64,000 nt of DNA from Streptomyces cucumeris (GTDB taxonomy: Bacteria > Actinomycetota > Actinomycetes > Streptomycetales > Streptomycetaceae). The DNA is taken from assembly GCF_024295805.1 (NCBI RefSeq), contig NZ_JANCLX010000035.1, positions 1 through 64,000 on the forward strand. Direction: 5' to 3'. The notes beneath the pieces are model-generated. The model saw only the letters and a list, made by a program, of their open reading frames with translations, was not told the origin of the DNA and searched no databases. Shown here in pieces: positions 1 through 7,665 of the stretch. Made by a program: the position numbers and the translations under genes. How positions within the stretch are numbered: the stretch's first letter is position 1; every line of letters begins with the position of its first letter.

Positions 1-237
1 GTGATCACTACTTTAGCGGATTTCCCCCGAGGCTCATAATCGAGCTTCCGAACCGAATTCCGGCATGCCGAAATCCATCCCGATGAGGGGCCGTGCAGTA
101 GTGGTGTGCCGCCGGTGCGGCGTGAGTTGCTGTCCCGTTCCCCTGGGGGCTCCGTGACAACCCGCAGAACATTACACGACGCTCCCGTGGCCACCAAACC
201 GTGGCCGCCGACCCCCCGAGCGCGTACTCTCATGCTC

Positions 238-279
238 ATGACGAAGCATGCGCACACCCAGCAGTGGTGGGCCGCCTGA
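238..279 (+). CDS. Trp leader peptide of the trpS attenuator
   Basis: This 13-codon ORF reads MTKHAHTQQWWAA and carries two consecutive Trp codons (265-270) just before its stop at 277-279. An in-frame ATG at 232 would add two residues. There is no Shine-Dalgarno sequence, but a TAnnnT -10 candidate (TACTCT, 225-230) ends 7 nt upstream of the ATG at 238, so a leaderless transcript starting at or next to this ATG is plausible; the -35 is poor. The Trp codons lie directly in front of four GC-rich segments that can pair alternatively. This is the arrangement of ribosome-mediated attenuation: stalling at the Trp codons when charged Trp-tRNA is scarce would favour read-through into trpS. S. coelicolor trpRS1 is reported to be controlled in this way. 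Confidence 0.85.
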   Translation: MTKHAHTQQWWAA

Positions 280-329
280 CGGCGGCCGCCCAGCGCATGC
301 ACTTCCACGGCCGCCCCTCCGGCGGCCGT
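270..329 (+). promoter_or_regulatory. Trp attenuator with mutually exclusive hairpins
   Basis: Four segments are visible: segment 1 GGCCGCC (270-276), segment 2 GGCGGCC (281-287), segment 3 ACGGCCGCC (307-315) and segment 4 GGCGGCCGT (321-329). Segments 1:2 form a 7-bp hairpin overlapping the leader stop codon. Segments 2:3 can pair as an antiterminator. Segments 3:4 form a perfect 9-bp terminator stem with a 5-nt loop. A ribosome stalled on the Trp codons (265-270) would cover segment 1 and free segment 2 for pairing with 3. The terminator lacks a clear U-run, as is usual in Streptomyces. Confidence 0.82.
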
Positions 330-401
330 TCGCGTATCTCCTTCCCCGCGTACTCCGGCCGCAGGTCCGGCGGCCTTGAGACGGCGGGAGAGAACACCGA
401 C

Positions 402-1421
402 ATGGCACAGACGAAGACGGCACGTCCGCGGATCTTCAGCGGGGTCAAGCCGACCGGCCATCTGACCCTCGGCAACTACCTGGGGGCCGTGCGCCGGTGG
501 GTCCAGGAGGACCAGCACCGGTCCGACGCGCTGTTCTGCGTCGTCGATCTGCACGCGCTGACCGTGGAGCACGACCCCGCCCGGGTGCGGCGGCTCACCC
601 GGCAGGCGGCCACCCTGCTGCTGGCCTCGGGGCTCGATCCCGAGCGGTGCACCGTGTACGTCCAGAGTCATGTGGACGCGCACACCCGGCTGTCCTATCT
701 GATGGAGTGCACCGCGACCGACGGTGAGATGCGCCGGATGATCCAGTACAAGGAGAAGACGGCGCGGGAACAGGCGCGGGGCGGGAGCGTACGGCTGTCC
801 CTTCTCACCTATCCCGCGCTGATGGCGGCCGACATCCTGGCGTTCGACACGGACGAGGTGCCGGTCGGCGACGACCAGGTACAGCACGTGGAGCTGGCCC
901 GGGATCTGGCACAGCGGTTCAACCAGCGCTACGGCCCGGTCTTCACGGTGCCGCGGGCGACGCGCCCGCAGGTGGCCGCGCGGGTCATGGACCTCCAGGA
1001 CCCGCGGTCGAAGATGGGGAAGTCGCATGCCGAGACGGCGGGGATCATCTATCTGCTCGATGAGACGGACGTGGTCCGCAAGAAGGTGATGCGCGCGGTG
1101 ACGGACAGCGGGACGGACGTGGTGTACGACCCGGTGGAGCGTCCGGGGGTGGCCAATCTGCTGGATGTGCTCGCCGCGTGCACCGATGACAAGCCGGAGG
1201 TGCTGGCCGGGCAGTTCTCCTCGTACGGGGCGCTGAAGGGCGCGGTGGCCGAGGCAGTGGTGGAGCTGCTGCGGCCGGTCCGCGCCCGGCACGCGGAGCT
1301 GTGTGCCGACCCCTCTTATGTGGACGGGGTGCTGCGGGCCGGGGCGGAGCGGGCGCGGGGGCTGGCGCGGCCCCGGGTCGACGCGGCGTACGCGGCGGTG
1401 GGGCTGCTGCCGCCCGCGTGA
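402..1421 (+). CDS. trpS: tryptophanyl-tRNA synthetase, trpRS1-like
   Basis: Class I aminoacyl-tRNA synthetase of 339 residues that charges tRNA-Trp in the cytoplasm. The HIGH-type motif appears as TGHLTLGN near residue 20 and the KMSKS loop as KMGKS near residue 205; length is normal for the family. The ATG at 402 follows GGGAGAG at a slightly long spacing; the open frame extends further upstream but through the leader region. The sequence resembles S. coelicolor SCO3334 (trpRS1), the inducible indolmycin-resistant enzyme, rather than the housekeeping copy. The attenuator at 232-329 supports this. It ends 1 nt before the convergent proC stop. Resistance itself is inferred from family likeness, not from identified residues. 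Confidence 0.95.
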   Translation: MAQTKTARPRIFSGVKPTGHLTLGNYLGAVRRWVQEDQHRSDALFCVVDLHALTVEHDPARVRRLTRQAATLLLASGLDPERCTVYVQSHVDAHTRLSYLMECTATDGEMRRMIQYKEKTAREQARGGSVRLSLLTYPALMAADILAFDTDEVPVGDDQVQHVELARDLAQRFNQRYGPVFTVPRATRPQVAARVMDLQDPRSKMGKSHAETAGIIYLLDETDVVRKKVMRAVTDSGTDVVYDPVERPGVANLLDVLAACTDDKPEVLAGQFSSYGALKGAVAEAVVELLRPVRARHAELCADPSYVDGVLRAGAERARGLARPRVDAAYAAVGLLPPA

Positions 1422-1422
1422 A

Positions 1423-2232
1423 TCAGCCGTTGCCGGAGGCGAGCTCGCGGCTGCGGTCGCGGGCCGCCTCCAGGGCGGCGATGAGGGCGGCGCGCACACC
1501 GTGGCTCTCCAGCTCCCGGATGGCGTTGATGGTGGTGCCCGCCGGGGAGGTCACCGCCTCGCGCAGCTTGACCGGGTGCTCCCCGCTGTCGCGGAGCATC
1601 ACCGCGGCGCCGATGGCGGCCTGGACGATGAGGTCATGGGCCTTGTCGCGGGGCAGGCCCAGCAGGATGCCCGCGTCCGTCATGGCCTCGACGAGGAAGT
1701 AGAAGTAGGCGGGGCCGGAGCCGGAGAGCGCGGTGGTGGCGTCCTGCTGGGACTCGGGGACGCGGAGGGTCTTGCCGACGCCGCCGAAGATCGCCTCGGC
1801 GTGGGCGAGGTGCTCCTCGGTGGCGTGGCTGCCGGCCGAGATGACCGACATGGCCTCGTCCACCAGGGCGGGGGTGTTGGTCATGACCCGGATGACCGGG
1901 GTGCCCGCGGCCAGCCGCTCCTCGAAGAAGGAGGTGGGGATGCCCGCGGCGCCGGAGATGACCAGCCGGTCGGCGGGCACATGCGGCGCGAGTTCGTCGA
2001 GGAGCGTCCCCATGTCCTGCGGTTTGACGGTGAGGATGAGGGTGTCGGCGTACTTGGCGGCCTCGGCGTTGGAGACGGCCTCGACGCCGTGGCGCGCCCG
2101 CAGCTCCGCCGCGCGCTCCGGACGGCGGGCGGTGACCAGCAGATCGGAGGGCGACCAGCCGCCCCGGATCATTCCGCCGAGAAGGGCTTCGCCGATCTTT
2201 CCCGTGCCGAGCACGGCGACCTTCTCCGTCAT
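1423..2232 (-). CDS. proC: pyrroline-5-carboxylate reductase
   Basis: Last step of proline synthesis: NAD(P)H-dependent reduction of pyrroline-5-carboxylate. The 269-residue protein has the normal family length. It begins with the Rossmann motif VLGTGKIGEALLGG and contains the family signature around SGSGPAYFY (about residues 172-180), followed by the C-terminal helical dimerisation domain. The gene is convergent with trpS, with one base between the stops, and divergent from the small secreted-protein gene at 2566. No other proline genes are adjacent. Confidence 0.96.
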   Translation of the reverse strand: MTEKVAVLGTGKIGEALLGGMIRGGWSPSDLLVTARRPERAAELRARHGVEAVSNAEAAKYADTLILTVKPQDMGTLLDELAPHVPADRLVISGAAGIPTSFFEERLAAGTPVIRVMTNTPALVDEAMSVISAGSHATEEHLAHAEAIFGGVGKTLRVPESQQDATTALSGSGPAYFYFLVEAMTDAGILLGLPRDKAHDLIVQAAIGAAVMLRDSGEHPVKLREAVTSPAGTTINAIRELESHGVRAALIAALEAARDRSRELASGNG

Positions 2233-2565
2233 GGTGCGGCTCTCCTCATGCCTTGCGGTGGGCAGCGGTGTGGGGCCGAGGGGGCACGGATGGGCGTACC
2301 CCGTCCATCAGCCCGTACCCCGCCATCCTCCCATGGGGCGACACGCTGACGGACATCTTATTCATCGTTCGATGAATTAATTTTTGCCTGTACAGCGGGC
2401 GCATGGGGGGAAGTGGATCGCGCCAGCGCTCGCCGGGGTGAACGGAGTCTGATCCTCCTGTTCGATAATCCCGCGTTCACAATTCGGTTACATATCGACT
2501 TGCAAATGGTCACGCCCTTCAGGAGACAATGGCAGTCGGTGTCGATACGCACATGGAGGGGGGCG
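2233..2565. other. intergenic region with operator-like palindrome
   Basis: This 333-bp divergent region between proC and the small exported-protein gene is less GC-rich than its surroundings, especially 2355-2400 and 2460-2520. It contains one clear symmetric element at 2360-2377, described separately. I see no convincing ORF: a 70-codon frame starting at 2529 overlaps the better supported gene at 2566 and has no recognisable features. Confidence 0.5.
2360..2377. promoter_or_regulatory. perfect 8-2-8 palindrome, likely repressor operator
   Basis: ATTCATCG-TT-CGATGAAT is a perfect inverted repeat in an AT-rich patch 205 bp upstream of the 2566 gene and 128 bp upstream of proC. Size and symmetry resemble operators of dimeric winged-helix repressors such as the ArsR/SmtB family. 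No regulator of that kind is encoded nearby, so the regulator would act in trans. The assignment is inference from symmetry only. Confidence 0.5.
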
Positions 2566-2952
2566 ATGGTGGGGACGCTCCGGAACACCGCACGCGGACT
2601 GCTTGCCGTGGTTTCCGTCTTAGTCGCCCTCTTCATCGCAGTCGACTGCGCGTCAGCGCAGGTCAAACCCTCAGAAGCCGTTCATACGGCAGTGGCCGCC
2701 GAAACCCGGCCGGCCCTTGGGGTCATCTCCTCGCACCATGACACCGGGGCAGAGGACTGTCACGGTCTCCGTGGCGGACGAGCCCCGTTCACCGCTCCCA
2801 CACCGAGCGGCAAATACGGATGTGTGTGCGGATGCGACCACGTGGCCTCTGCGCCCCGCACCGCCGTCACCACACCCGTTCCGGAACGGCAGACCGTTCC
2901 TCTCATGAGATCGGGCGAGCTGCCCGTACTTCTCCAGATCTTCCGCTGCTGA
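2566..2952 (+). CDS. small exported protein with Cys/His-rich centre, unknown
   Basis: I do not recognise this 128-residue protein. The ATG at 2566 is preceded by a strong GGAGGGGGG and is preferred to upstream in-frame ATGs, which have no ribosome site and give no meaningful N-terminus. Residues about 8-32 form a hydrophobic signal peptide or anchor ending in CASAQ, a plausible signal peptidase I site. The mature part has SHHD, EDCH, the cluster CVCGCDH and a C-terminal Cys, which could bind a metal. It lies upstream of the SulP transporter in the same direction, and the operator-like palindrome at 2360-2377 may control it. A role in metal or anion handling is only a guess. Confidence 0.65.
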   Translation: MVGTLRNTARGLLAVVSVLVALFIAVDCASAQVKPSEAVHTAVAAETRPALGVISSHHDTGAEDCHGLRGGRAPFTAPTPSGKYGCVCGCDHVASAPRTAVTTPVPERQTVPLMRSGELPVLLQIFRC

Positions 2953-3126
2953 GAGCCACACCGTCGTAGCCCGGCGGTGCCGATCCAACGACACACAGCT
3001 CTCACGCTTCTCTTCAGCAAGCGATCCAACCGCCAGCGACCGATTCCATCGATCCCACTGACGTGGCGCTATGCCGTGCCCCCGCCTGCCTTGCGCAGGT
3101 CGACGGGGCGCCCTGGAGGCAACCTC

Positions 3127-4707
3127 ATGCGAAAGATCCTTGACCGATTCCGTGGTGGCTCAGGCACCACGGAAGGCTCCGGAATCGGCACCGGAACGCT
3201 CCGTGCCGACTTCACCGCATCCCTCGTCGTCTTCCTCGTCGCCGTGCCCCTGTGTGTGGGCGTGGCGGTGGCCTCCGGTGTTCCGGCCGAACTCGGCCTG
3301 ATCACCGGCATCGTCGGAGGGCTGGTCACCGGCTTCCTGCCGGGCAGCAGCCTTCAGGTCAGCGGCCCGGCAGCCGGGCTGACGGTCCTCGTCTACGAGG
3401 CCGTCGAGAAGTACGGTCTCGCCGCCCTGGGCGTCCTCGTCCTGGCGGCCGGACTGCTCCAGCTGGCGATGGGCGCGCTGCGCCTGGGCCGCTGGTTCCG
3501 CGCGATCTCGGTCGCCGTGGTGCAGGGCATGCTCGCGGGCATCGGCCTGGTGCTGATCGCCTCACAGCTCTACGCGCTCGCCGACGCCAAGGCGCCGAGC
3601 AGCGGTCTCGGCAAGATCGGCCACATCCCCGAACTCATCGGCGACGTGGCCGGTTCCGGCACCGCGCTGAAGGCGGTGGCCGTGGGCGTCGCGACGATCG
3701 CGGTGCTGGTTCTGTGGCCGCGCTTCCGCAAGGGAGCCGAGCTCCTTCCCGCTCCGCTGGCGGCGGTCGCCCTCGCGACGGGCGCGACGGCGGCGTTCGA
3801 CCTCCCGATCGCCCGGGTCGAGGTCCAGGGACTGCTGGACGCGATCCAGCCGCCCGGCGGCAGTGAGTTCGCGGCGCTGGCCGAGGTCGGCGTCATCGGC
3901 ACCATCCTCGCCTTCACCCTGATCGCCTCGGCCGAGAGCCTGTTCAGCGCCGCCGCCGTGGACCGGCTGCACGACGGTCCGCGGACCGACTACGACAAGG
4001 AGCTCATGGCGCAGGGCGCGGGCAACGCGCTGTGCGGTGTGCTGGGCGCGCTGCCGATGACCGCGGTGATCGTGCGGAGTTCGGCCAATGTGCGGGCGGG
4101 CGCGAAGACGAAGGCCTCCCGGGTGCTGCACGGTGTGTGGCTGCTGGTCTTCGCGGTGCTGTTCCCGTCCGCGCTCGGCGTCATCCCGGTGGCGGCGCTG
4201 GCGGGTGTGCTGATCCACGCGGGCTGGAAGCTGATCCCGTCCAAGGACCTGGTCCCGCTGTGGCGGGAGCACCGCGGTGAGGCCGTGGTGCTCATGGTGA
4301 CTGCGGGGGCGATCGTGGTCACGAACATGTTCGAGGGCGTCATCATCGGCCTGCTGATGGCCGTGGCCAAGACGGCGTGGGAGACCTCGCACGTCCATGT
4401 GGAGGTCCGCGGGCTCGACGACGACGATGAGCCGATCCGGGTCCGGGTGCTGGGCAACGCCACGTTCCTGCGGCTGCCCAAGCTGCTCGACGAGCTCGAG
4501 GCGCTGCCCCGGGAGCGGGTCGTGGAGCTGGATCTGAGCGGGCTGCGCCATGTGGACCACGCCTGCGGGATGGCGCTGGCCACCTGGACCGAGCGGCACA
4601 ACGCGGTCGTCAGCCACGAGGCGGGTTCCACCGCCGCACGGGGCTCCAAGACGCCCGGTTCGCCCGATGCTCCGGAGGCTCCCGAGGAGCACAAGGTCCT
4701 GGCGTAG
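3127..4707 (+). CDS. SulP-family anion transporter with STAS domain
   Basis: Membrane transporter of the SLC26/SulP family (sulfate, bicarbonate or related anions), 526 residues. The ATG at 3127 follows GGAGG with 7-nt spacing; the open frame runs further upstream without a ribosome site. The N-terminal half starts with the family pattern DFTASLVVFLVAVPLC and has about 10-12 hydrophobic segments to about residue 415. A C-terminal STAS domain follows (about 422-490, VVELDLSGLRHVDHACG). The substrate cannot be read from sequence. Some actinobacterial relatives carry a C-terminal carbonic anhydrase domain; this one ends after STAS and a short acidic tail. A strong terminator follows. Confidence 0.9.
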   Translation: MRKILDRFRGGSGTTEGSGIGTGTLRADFTASLVVFLVAVPLCVGVAVASGVPAELGLITGIVGGLVTGFLPGSSLQVSGPAAGLTVLVYEAVEKYGLAALGVLVLAAGLLQLAMGALRLGRWFRAISVAVVQGMLAGIGLVLIASQLYALADAKAPSSGLGKIGHIPELIGDVAGSGTALKAVAVGVATIAVLVLWPRFRKGAELLPAPLAAVALATGATAAFDLPIARVEVQGLLDAIQPPGGSEFAALAEVGVIGTILAFTLIASAESLFSAAAVDRLHDGPRTDYDKELMAQGAGNALCGVLGALPMTAVIVRSSANVRAGAKTKASRVLHGVWLLVFAVLFPSALGVIPVAALAGVLIHAGWKLIPSKDLVPLWREHRGEAVVLMVTAGAIVVTNMFEGVIIGLLMAVAKTAWETSHVHVEVRGLDDDDEPIRVRVLGNATFLRLPKLLDELEALPRERVVELDLSGLRHVDHACGMALATWTERHNAVVSHEAGSTAARGSKTPGSPDAPEAPEEHKVLA

Positions 4708-4727
4708 CAGCTTCGCACCGGTCCGAC

Positions 4728-4758
4728 GGGCCCCCGGCGCCGCGCGCGCCGGGGGCCC
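4728..4758. terminator. hairpin terminator after SulP gene
   Basis: A perfect 13-bp stem (4728-4740 with 4746-4758) with a 5-nt loop lies 20 bp after the SulP stop codon. An outer GCACCGG/CCGGTGC pair extends it with a bulge. There is no U-run, as is common in Streptomyces. Confidence 0.7.
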
Positions 4759-4911
4759 CGGTGCGTCCGGGCCCGGCGATTCCTGTGCGGGTACGGCCCT
4801 GCCGCCTCGCCCCAGGGGCCCTTTAGGCTGAGTCCCCGGGGGACGATGGGGCCGATGGGACTCGTGGGACGGAAACGACCCAGACGGCCGCGCGGGGAAC
4901 GGAGGGGAGGG

Positions 4912-7182
4912 GTGGCGGTGCCACGGGGCGCGGACGATCCGGAGAAGATCGGCGACTACGCACTGGAGGACCGGCTCGGCTCCGGCGGAATGGGCGTGGT
5001 CCACCTGGCGCGTTCGGCTTCGGGCCGCCGGGTCGCGGTCAAGGTCGTGCATGCGCAGTTCGCCGAGGACGACGAGTTCCGCACCCGCTTCCGCCAGGAG
5101 GTGGCGGCCGCGCGGCAGGTCAGCGGTGCGTTCACCGCGCCCGTCGTGGACGCCGATCCGGACGCCCGGCGCCCGTGGATGGCCACCCTCTACGTTCCCG
5201 GGCCCACCCTCTCCGAGCGGTTGACCGACGGTGGTCCGCTCGACGCCGGGGAGCTGCGGCGGTTGGCGCTGGGGCTGGTGGAGGCGCTGGGCGATATCCA
5301 CCGGGTGGGGGTGGTGCACCGTGACCTCAAGCCCGCCAACGTGCTGATGGCCGACGACGGCCCGCGCGTCATCGACTTCGGGATATCCCGGGCCGGGGAC
5401 AGCCAGGCGCTGACGGTGACCGGGCGGGTGATGGGCACCCCGCCGTTCATGTCGCCCGAGCAGCTCAGCCGTCCGCGCGAGGTCACCGCCGCCTCGGACG
5501 TCTTCTCGCTGGGCGCGTTGCTGGTCTACGCGGCGACCGGGAGCAGCCCGTTCGACGCCGAGAGCCCGTATATGACGGCCTACCAGGTGGTGCATGAACC
5601 GCCCGCGCTGGAGGAGGTGGCGCCGCCGCTGCGGGGCATCGTCGAACGCTGTCTCGCCAAGGATCCGGCCGCCCGTCCGGACCTCTCCGAGCTGGAACGG
5701 CTGCTGGCCGGACTGCCGTCGAGCGGTGCGCTCCGGGTGGCGGGCGGTGCCAGGCGCCGGGGGCGGGGCCGCGGCGGTGCGCTGCGCACCTGGTCCACCA
5801 CGCTCAGCGGGATCCGGCGGCGCCGGCCCGTCCTCGCCGCGGTGACGGCCGCCGCCGCGCTCGCCCTCGGCGCCGGTACGGTCGCGCTGGTGAGCGCCCC
5901 CAGTGGCGGGGTGCGCACCGGCGGCACGGCGGAGCCGGAGCCGTCGCGCCAGGAGCGGGTGATCGCGCTGCCGCAGGACTGGCGGCCGTGGCAGCTCTCG
6001 CTGATCGAGGCGGCCGGGGGTGATCCGGCCAAGGGCGCGTCGGTCGTGGGCGACGATGTCTCCGGGCACTGCGAGCGCTTCGGCACCGCGCTGTTCTGCG
6101 GGGGGTACGGCTTCCCCGCGGTCCGGGTGGACGGGGCCACCGGGCATGTCGTATGGCGCGCCAAGGGCCTGTCGGCGGACCGGGACACCGCGACGCTCGG
6201 CAGCCAGCCGGAAGGGGTGCGGGACGGACGCGTGATCGTCCATGACACCCCGAGCGACACCGAGACCCAGGTGGTCGCCCTGGACGCGGAGACGGGCCGG
6301 CGGAAGTGGTCGCGTCCTTCGAGCGACACCACCGACACCGCGCTGTTCGGCCACGGAGTGCTGGTGAGCGACCCCGGTGACCATTCACTGACCGCGTGGA
6401 AGGTGTCCACCGGGGAGAAGCTGTGGACGCTGCCGGTGCCGCGGGGACGGGTGTGCGCGGCCGTGGCGTACGACGACGCCCCGTACGCGCTGTGCGCGGA
6501 GGACTTCGAGGACGGGGGCGAGGACGTCCGGTACACCGTGCTGCGTCTGGACCCGCGGGACGGCAGCTCCGAGGAGCTGGTCCGGCTGAGAGACGTCGAG
6601 GATCCGCTGGGGGTGTCCGGACACGAACTGCTGGTGCCGCGCCCGGCCGAGACCTTCGGACAGAAGAAGTACTCCGCCGTGCTCAGGGTCGATCTGCGCA
6701 CCGGCGCCACCCGGACGATGCCGCTGCCGGAGAACGCGCGGGGCGATGCCACCCTGCTCGACGGCCGGCTCTACTTCGTGCAGGAGAGCGGCCGGGTCAC
6801 CGCGGTCGACGCGCGGACCGGACGGCAGGTGTGGAGCGAGCCGACGACCGTGGAGCGGCTGGGGCCGCCGTTGCTCACGGAGCGGGAGAACACCGTCTAT
6901 CTGTCCAGCTCCAGCGGGCGGTTGCTGGCCCTGGACCGGGACAGCGGCACGGAGCGCTGGCAGGGCGCGGCCCGCAGTCCGTCCAGCGGGACCGGTGGCG
7001 GGCTGGAGTCGGCGCAGGTGCTGCGGGTGCGGGGGGCGGTGGTGGCGCTGGCCAGCGACGGGACGCTGTTCTCGGTGGACCCGCTGCGGCCGGAGGCGAA
7101 ACCCGCCGACAGCCCCGCGCCGCCGCGGACTCCGGCCCCGTCCGCGAACGGGGCCCGGAGCACGTCGTGGCCCCGTCACTAG
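4912..7182 (+). CDS. AfsK-like Ser/Thr kinase with PQQ beta-propeller (paralogue 1)
   Basis: Membrane-anchored Hanks-type kinase of about 756 residues. I chose GTG 4912 because GGAGGGGAGG sits just upstream and the N-terminus then matches the paralogue at 10022; an ATG at 4846 would add 22 Arg-rich residues. The kinase domain (about 14-275) has the glycine loop LGSGGMGVVH, Lys44 in VAVKVV, HRDLKPAN (about 135), DFG (about 156) and GTPPFMSPEQ. A basic linker leads to one TM helix (about 306-328). The C-terminal half is a series of PQQ-type beta-propeller repeats with G-x-x-x-W patterns, presumably outside the membrane as a sensor. It has no PASTA domains. First of three tandem paralogues; ligand and target are unknown. 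Confidence 0.9.
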   Translation: MAVPRGADDPEKIGDYALEDRLGSGGMGVVHLARSASGRRVAVKVVHAQFAEDDEFRTRFRQEVAAARQVSGAFTAPVVDADPDARRPWMATLYVPGPTLSERLTDGGPLDAGELRRLALGLVEALGDIHRVGVVHRDLKPANVLMADDGPRVIDFGISRAGDSQALTVTGRVMGTPPFMSPEQLSRPREVTAASDVFSLGALLVYAATGSSPFDAESPYMTAYQVVHEPPALEEVAPPLRGIVERCLAKDPAARPDLSELERLLAGLPSSGALRVAGGARRRGRGRGGALRTWSTTLSGIRRRRPVLAAVTAAAALALGAGTVALVSAPSGGVRTGGTAEPEPSRQERVIALPQDWRPWQLSLIEAAGGDPAKGASVVGDDVSGHCERFGTALFCGGYGFPAVRVDGATGHVVWRAKGLSADRDTATLGSQPEGVRDGRVIVHDTPSDTETQVVALDAETGRRKWSRPSSDTTDTALFGHGVLVSDPGDHSLTAWKVSTGEKLWTLPVPRGRVCAAVAYDDAPYALCAEDFEDGGEDVRYTVLRLDPRDGSSEELVRLRDVEDPLGVSGHELLVPRPAETFGQKKYSAVLRVDLRTGATRTMPLPENARGDATLLDGRLYFVQESGRVTAVDARTGRQVWSEPTTVERLGPPLLTERENTVYLSSSSGRLLALDRDSGTERWQGAARSPSSGTGGGLESAQVLRVRGAVVALASDGTLFSVDPLRPEAKPADSPAPPRTPAPSANGARSTSWPRH

Positions 7183-7204
7183 ACCCCTGGGGCGGGGTTA
7201 ACGG

Positions 7205-7519
7205 TCAGCCGCAGGGCACGGCGACCATGCCGTCGCTGCCGGTCCTCACATATGCGTCGGAGACGTACTGACCGGGCGCGATGCAGTCCCAGAGGTCCGT
7301 GGTGCCGTACGGGCCGGAGACCTTCTCGCCGTGCCGCTGACAGCGGATGGGGACCCGGGTGTTGTACGGCAGCACCTTGATGAGTCTGTGGTGGGTGCCG
7401 GGTCCGCTGCGGACGTTGACCTGGTGGTTGGGTGCGGTCGGATAGGTCACCGCCCCCGCGGCACTCGCGACGGTGCCCTCGTCCGCGGTGTCTCCCATGA
7501 CGGCTTCGTTGTCGGCCAT
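7205..7519 (-). CDS. small bacterial SH3-domain protein
   Basis: The gene is antisense to and between the first two kinases. ATG 7519 follows GGGGGAGGGG, giving 104 residues; a longer frame to 7579 has no ribosome site. After an acidic N-terminus (about 1-30) comes a bacterial SH3-like region with NVRSGPGTHHRLIKVLPYNTRV, the usual start of SH3b domains, and conserved Cys and Trp residues (CQRHG, WDC, VPCG). No signal peptide is visible. SH3b domains often bind cell-wall peptides, but this protein may be intracellular. Placement inside the kinase cluster suggests, without proving, a link to kinase signalling. Stops are convergent with the upstream kinase, 22 bp apart. Confidence 0.8.
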   Translation of the reverse strand: MADNEAVMGDTADEGTVASAAGAVTYPTAPNHQVNVRSGPGTHHRLIKVLPYNTRVPIRCQRHGEKVSGPYGTTDLWDCIAPGQYVSDAYVRTGSDGMVAVPCG

Positions 7520-7665
7520 CTGGCCCCTCCCCCGTTGAACTGCTTTTCCGAGTTGTGTGGATGTCGTGTGACCTGCCACGACATGCGGAGGCTAGCAAGA
7601 TTCGCACAGGCCATCGACTAGGCTCGCCGAGTCGCAACTGGGGCCCGAGAACACGGGGGTGGGGC

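Noticed and set aside
2529-2741. 70-codon ORF with AGGAG upstream
   Set aside because: It overlaps the 2566 gene in another frame and has no signal or domain, while the 2566 frame has a strong ribosome site and a signal peptide.
3562-6384. Very long minus-strand open frame (940 codons) opposite SulP and the first kinase
   Set aside because: It is the GC-rich antisense shadow of two well supported genes: it has no known domain and consists of Arg/Gly/His-rich sequence.
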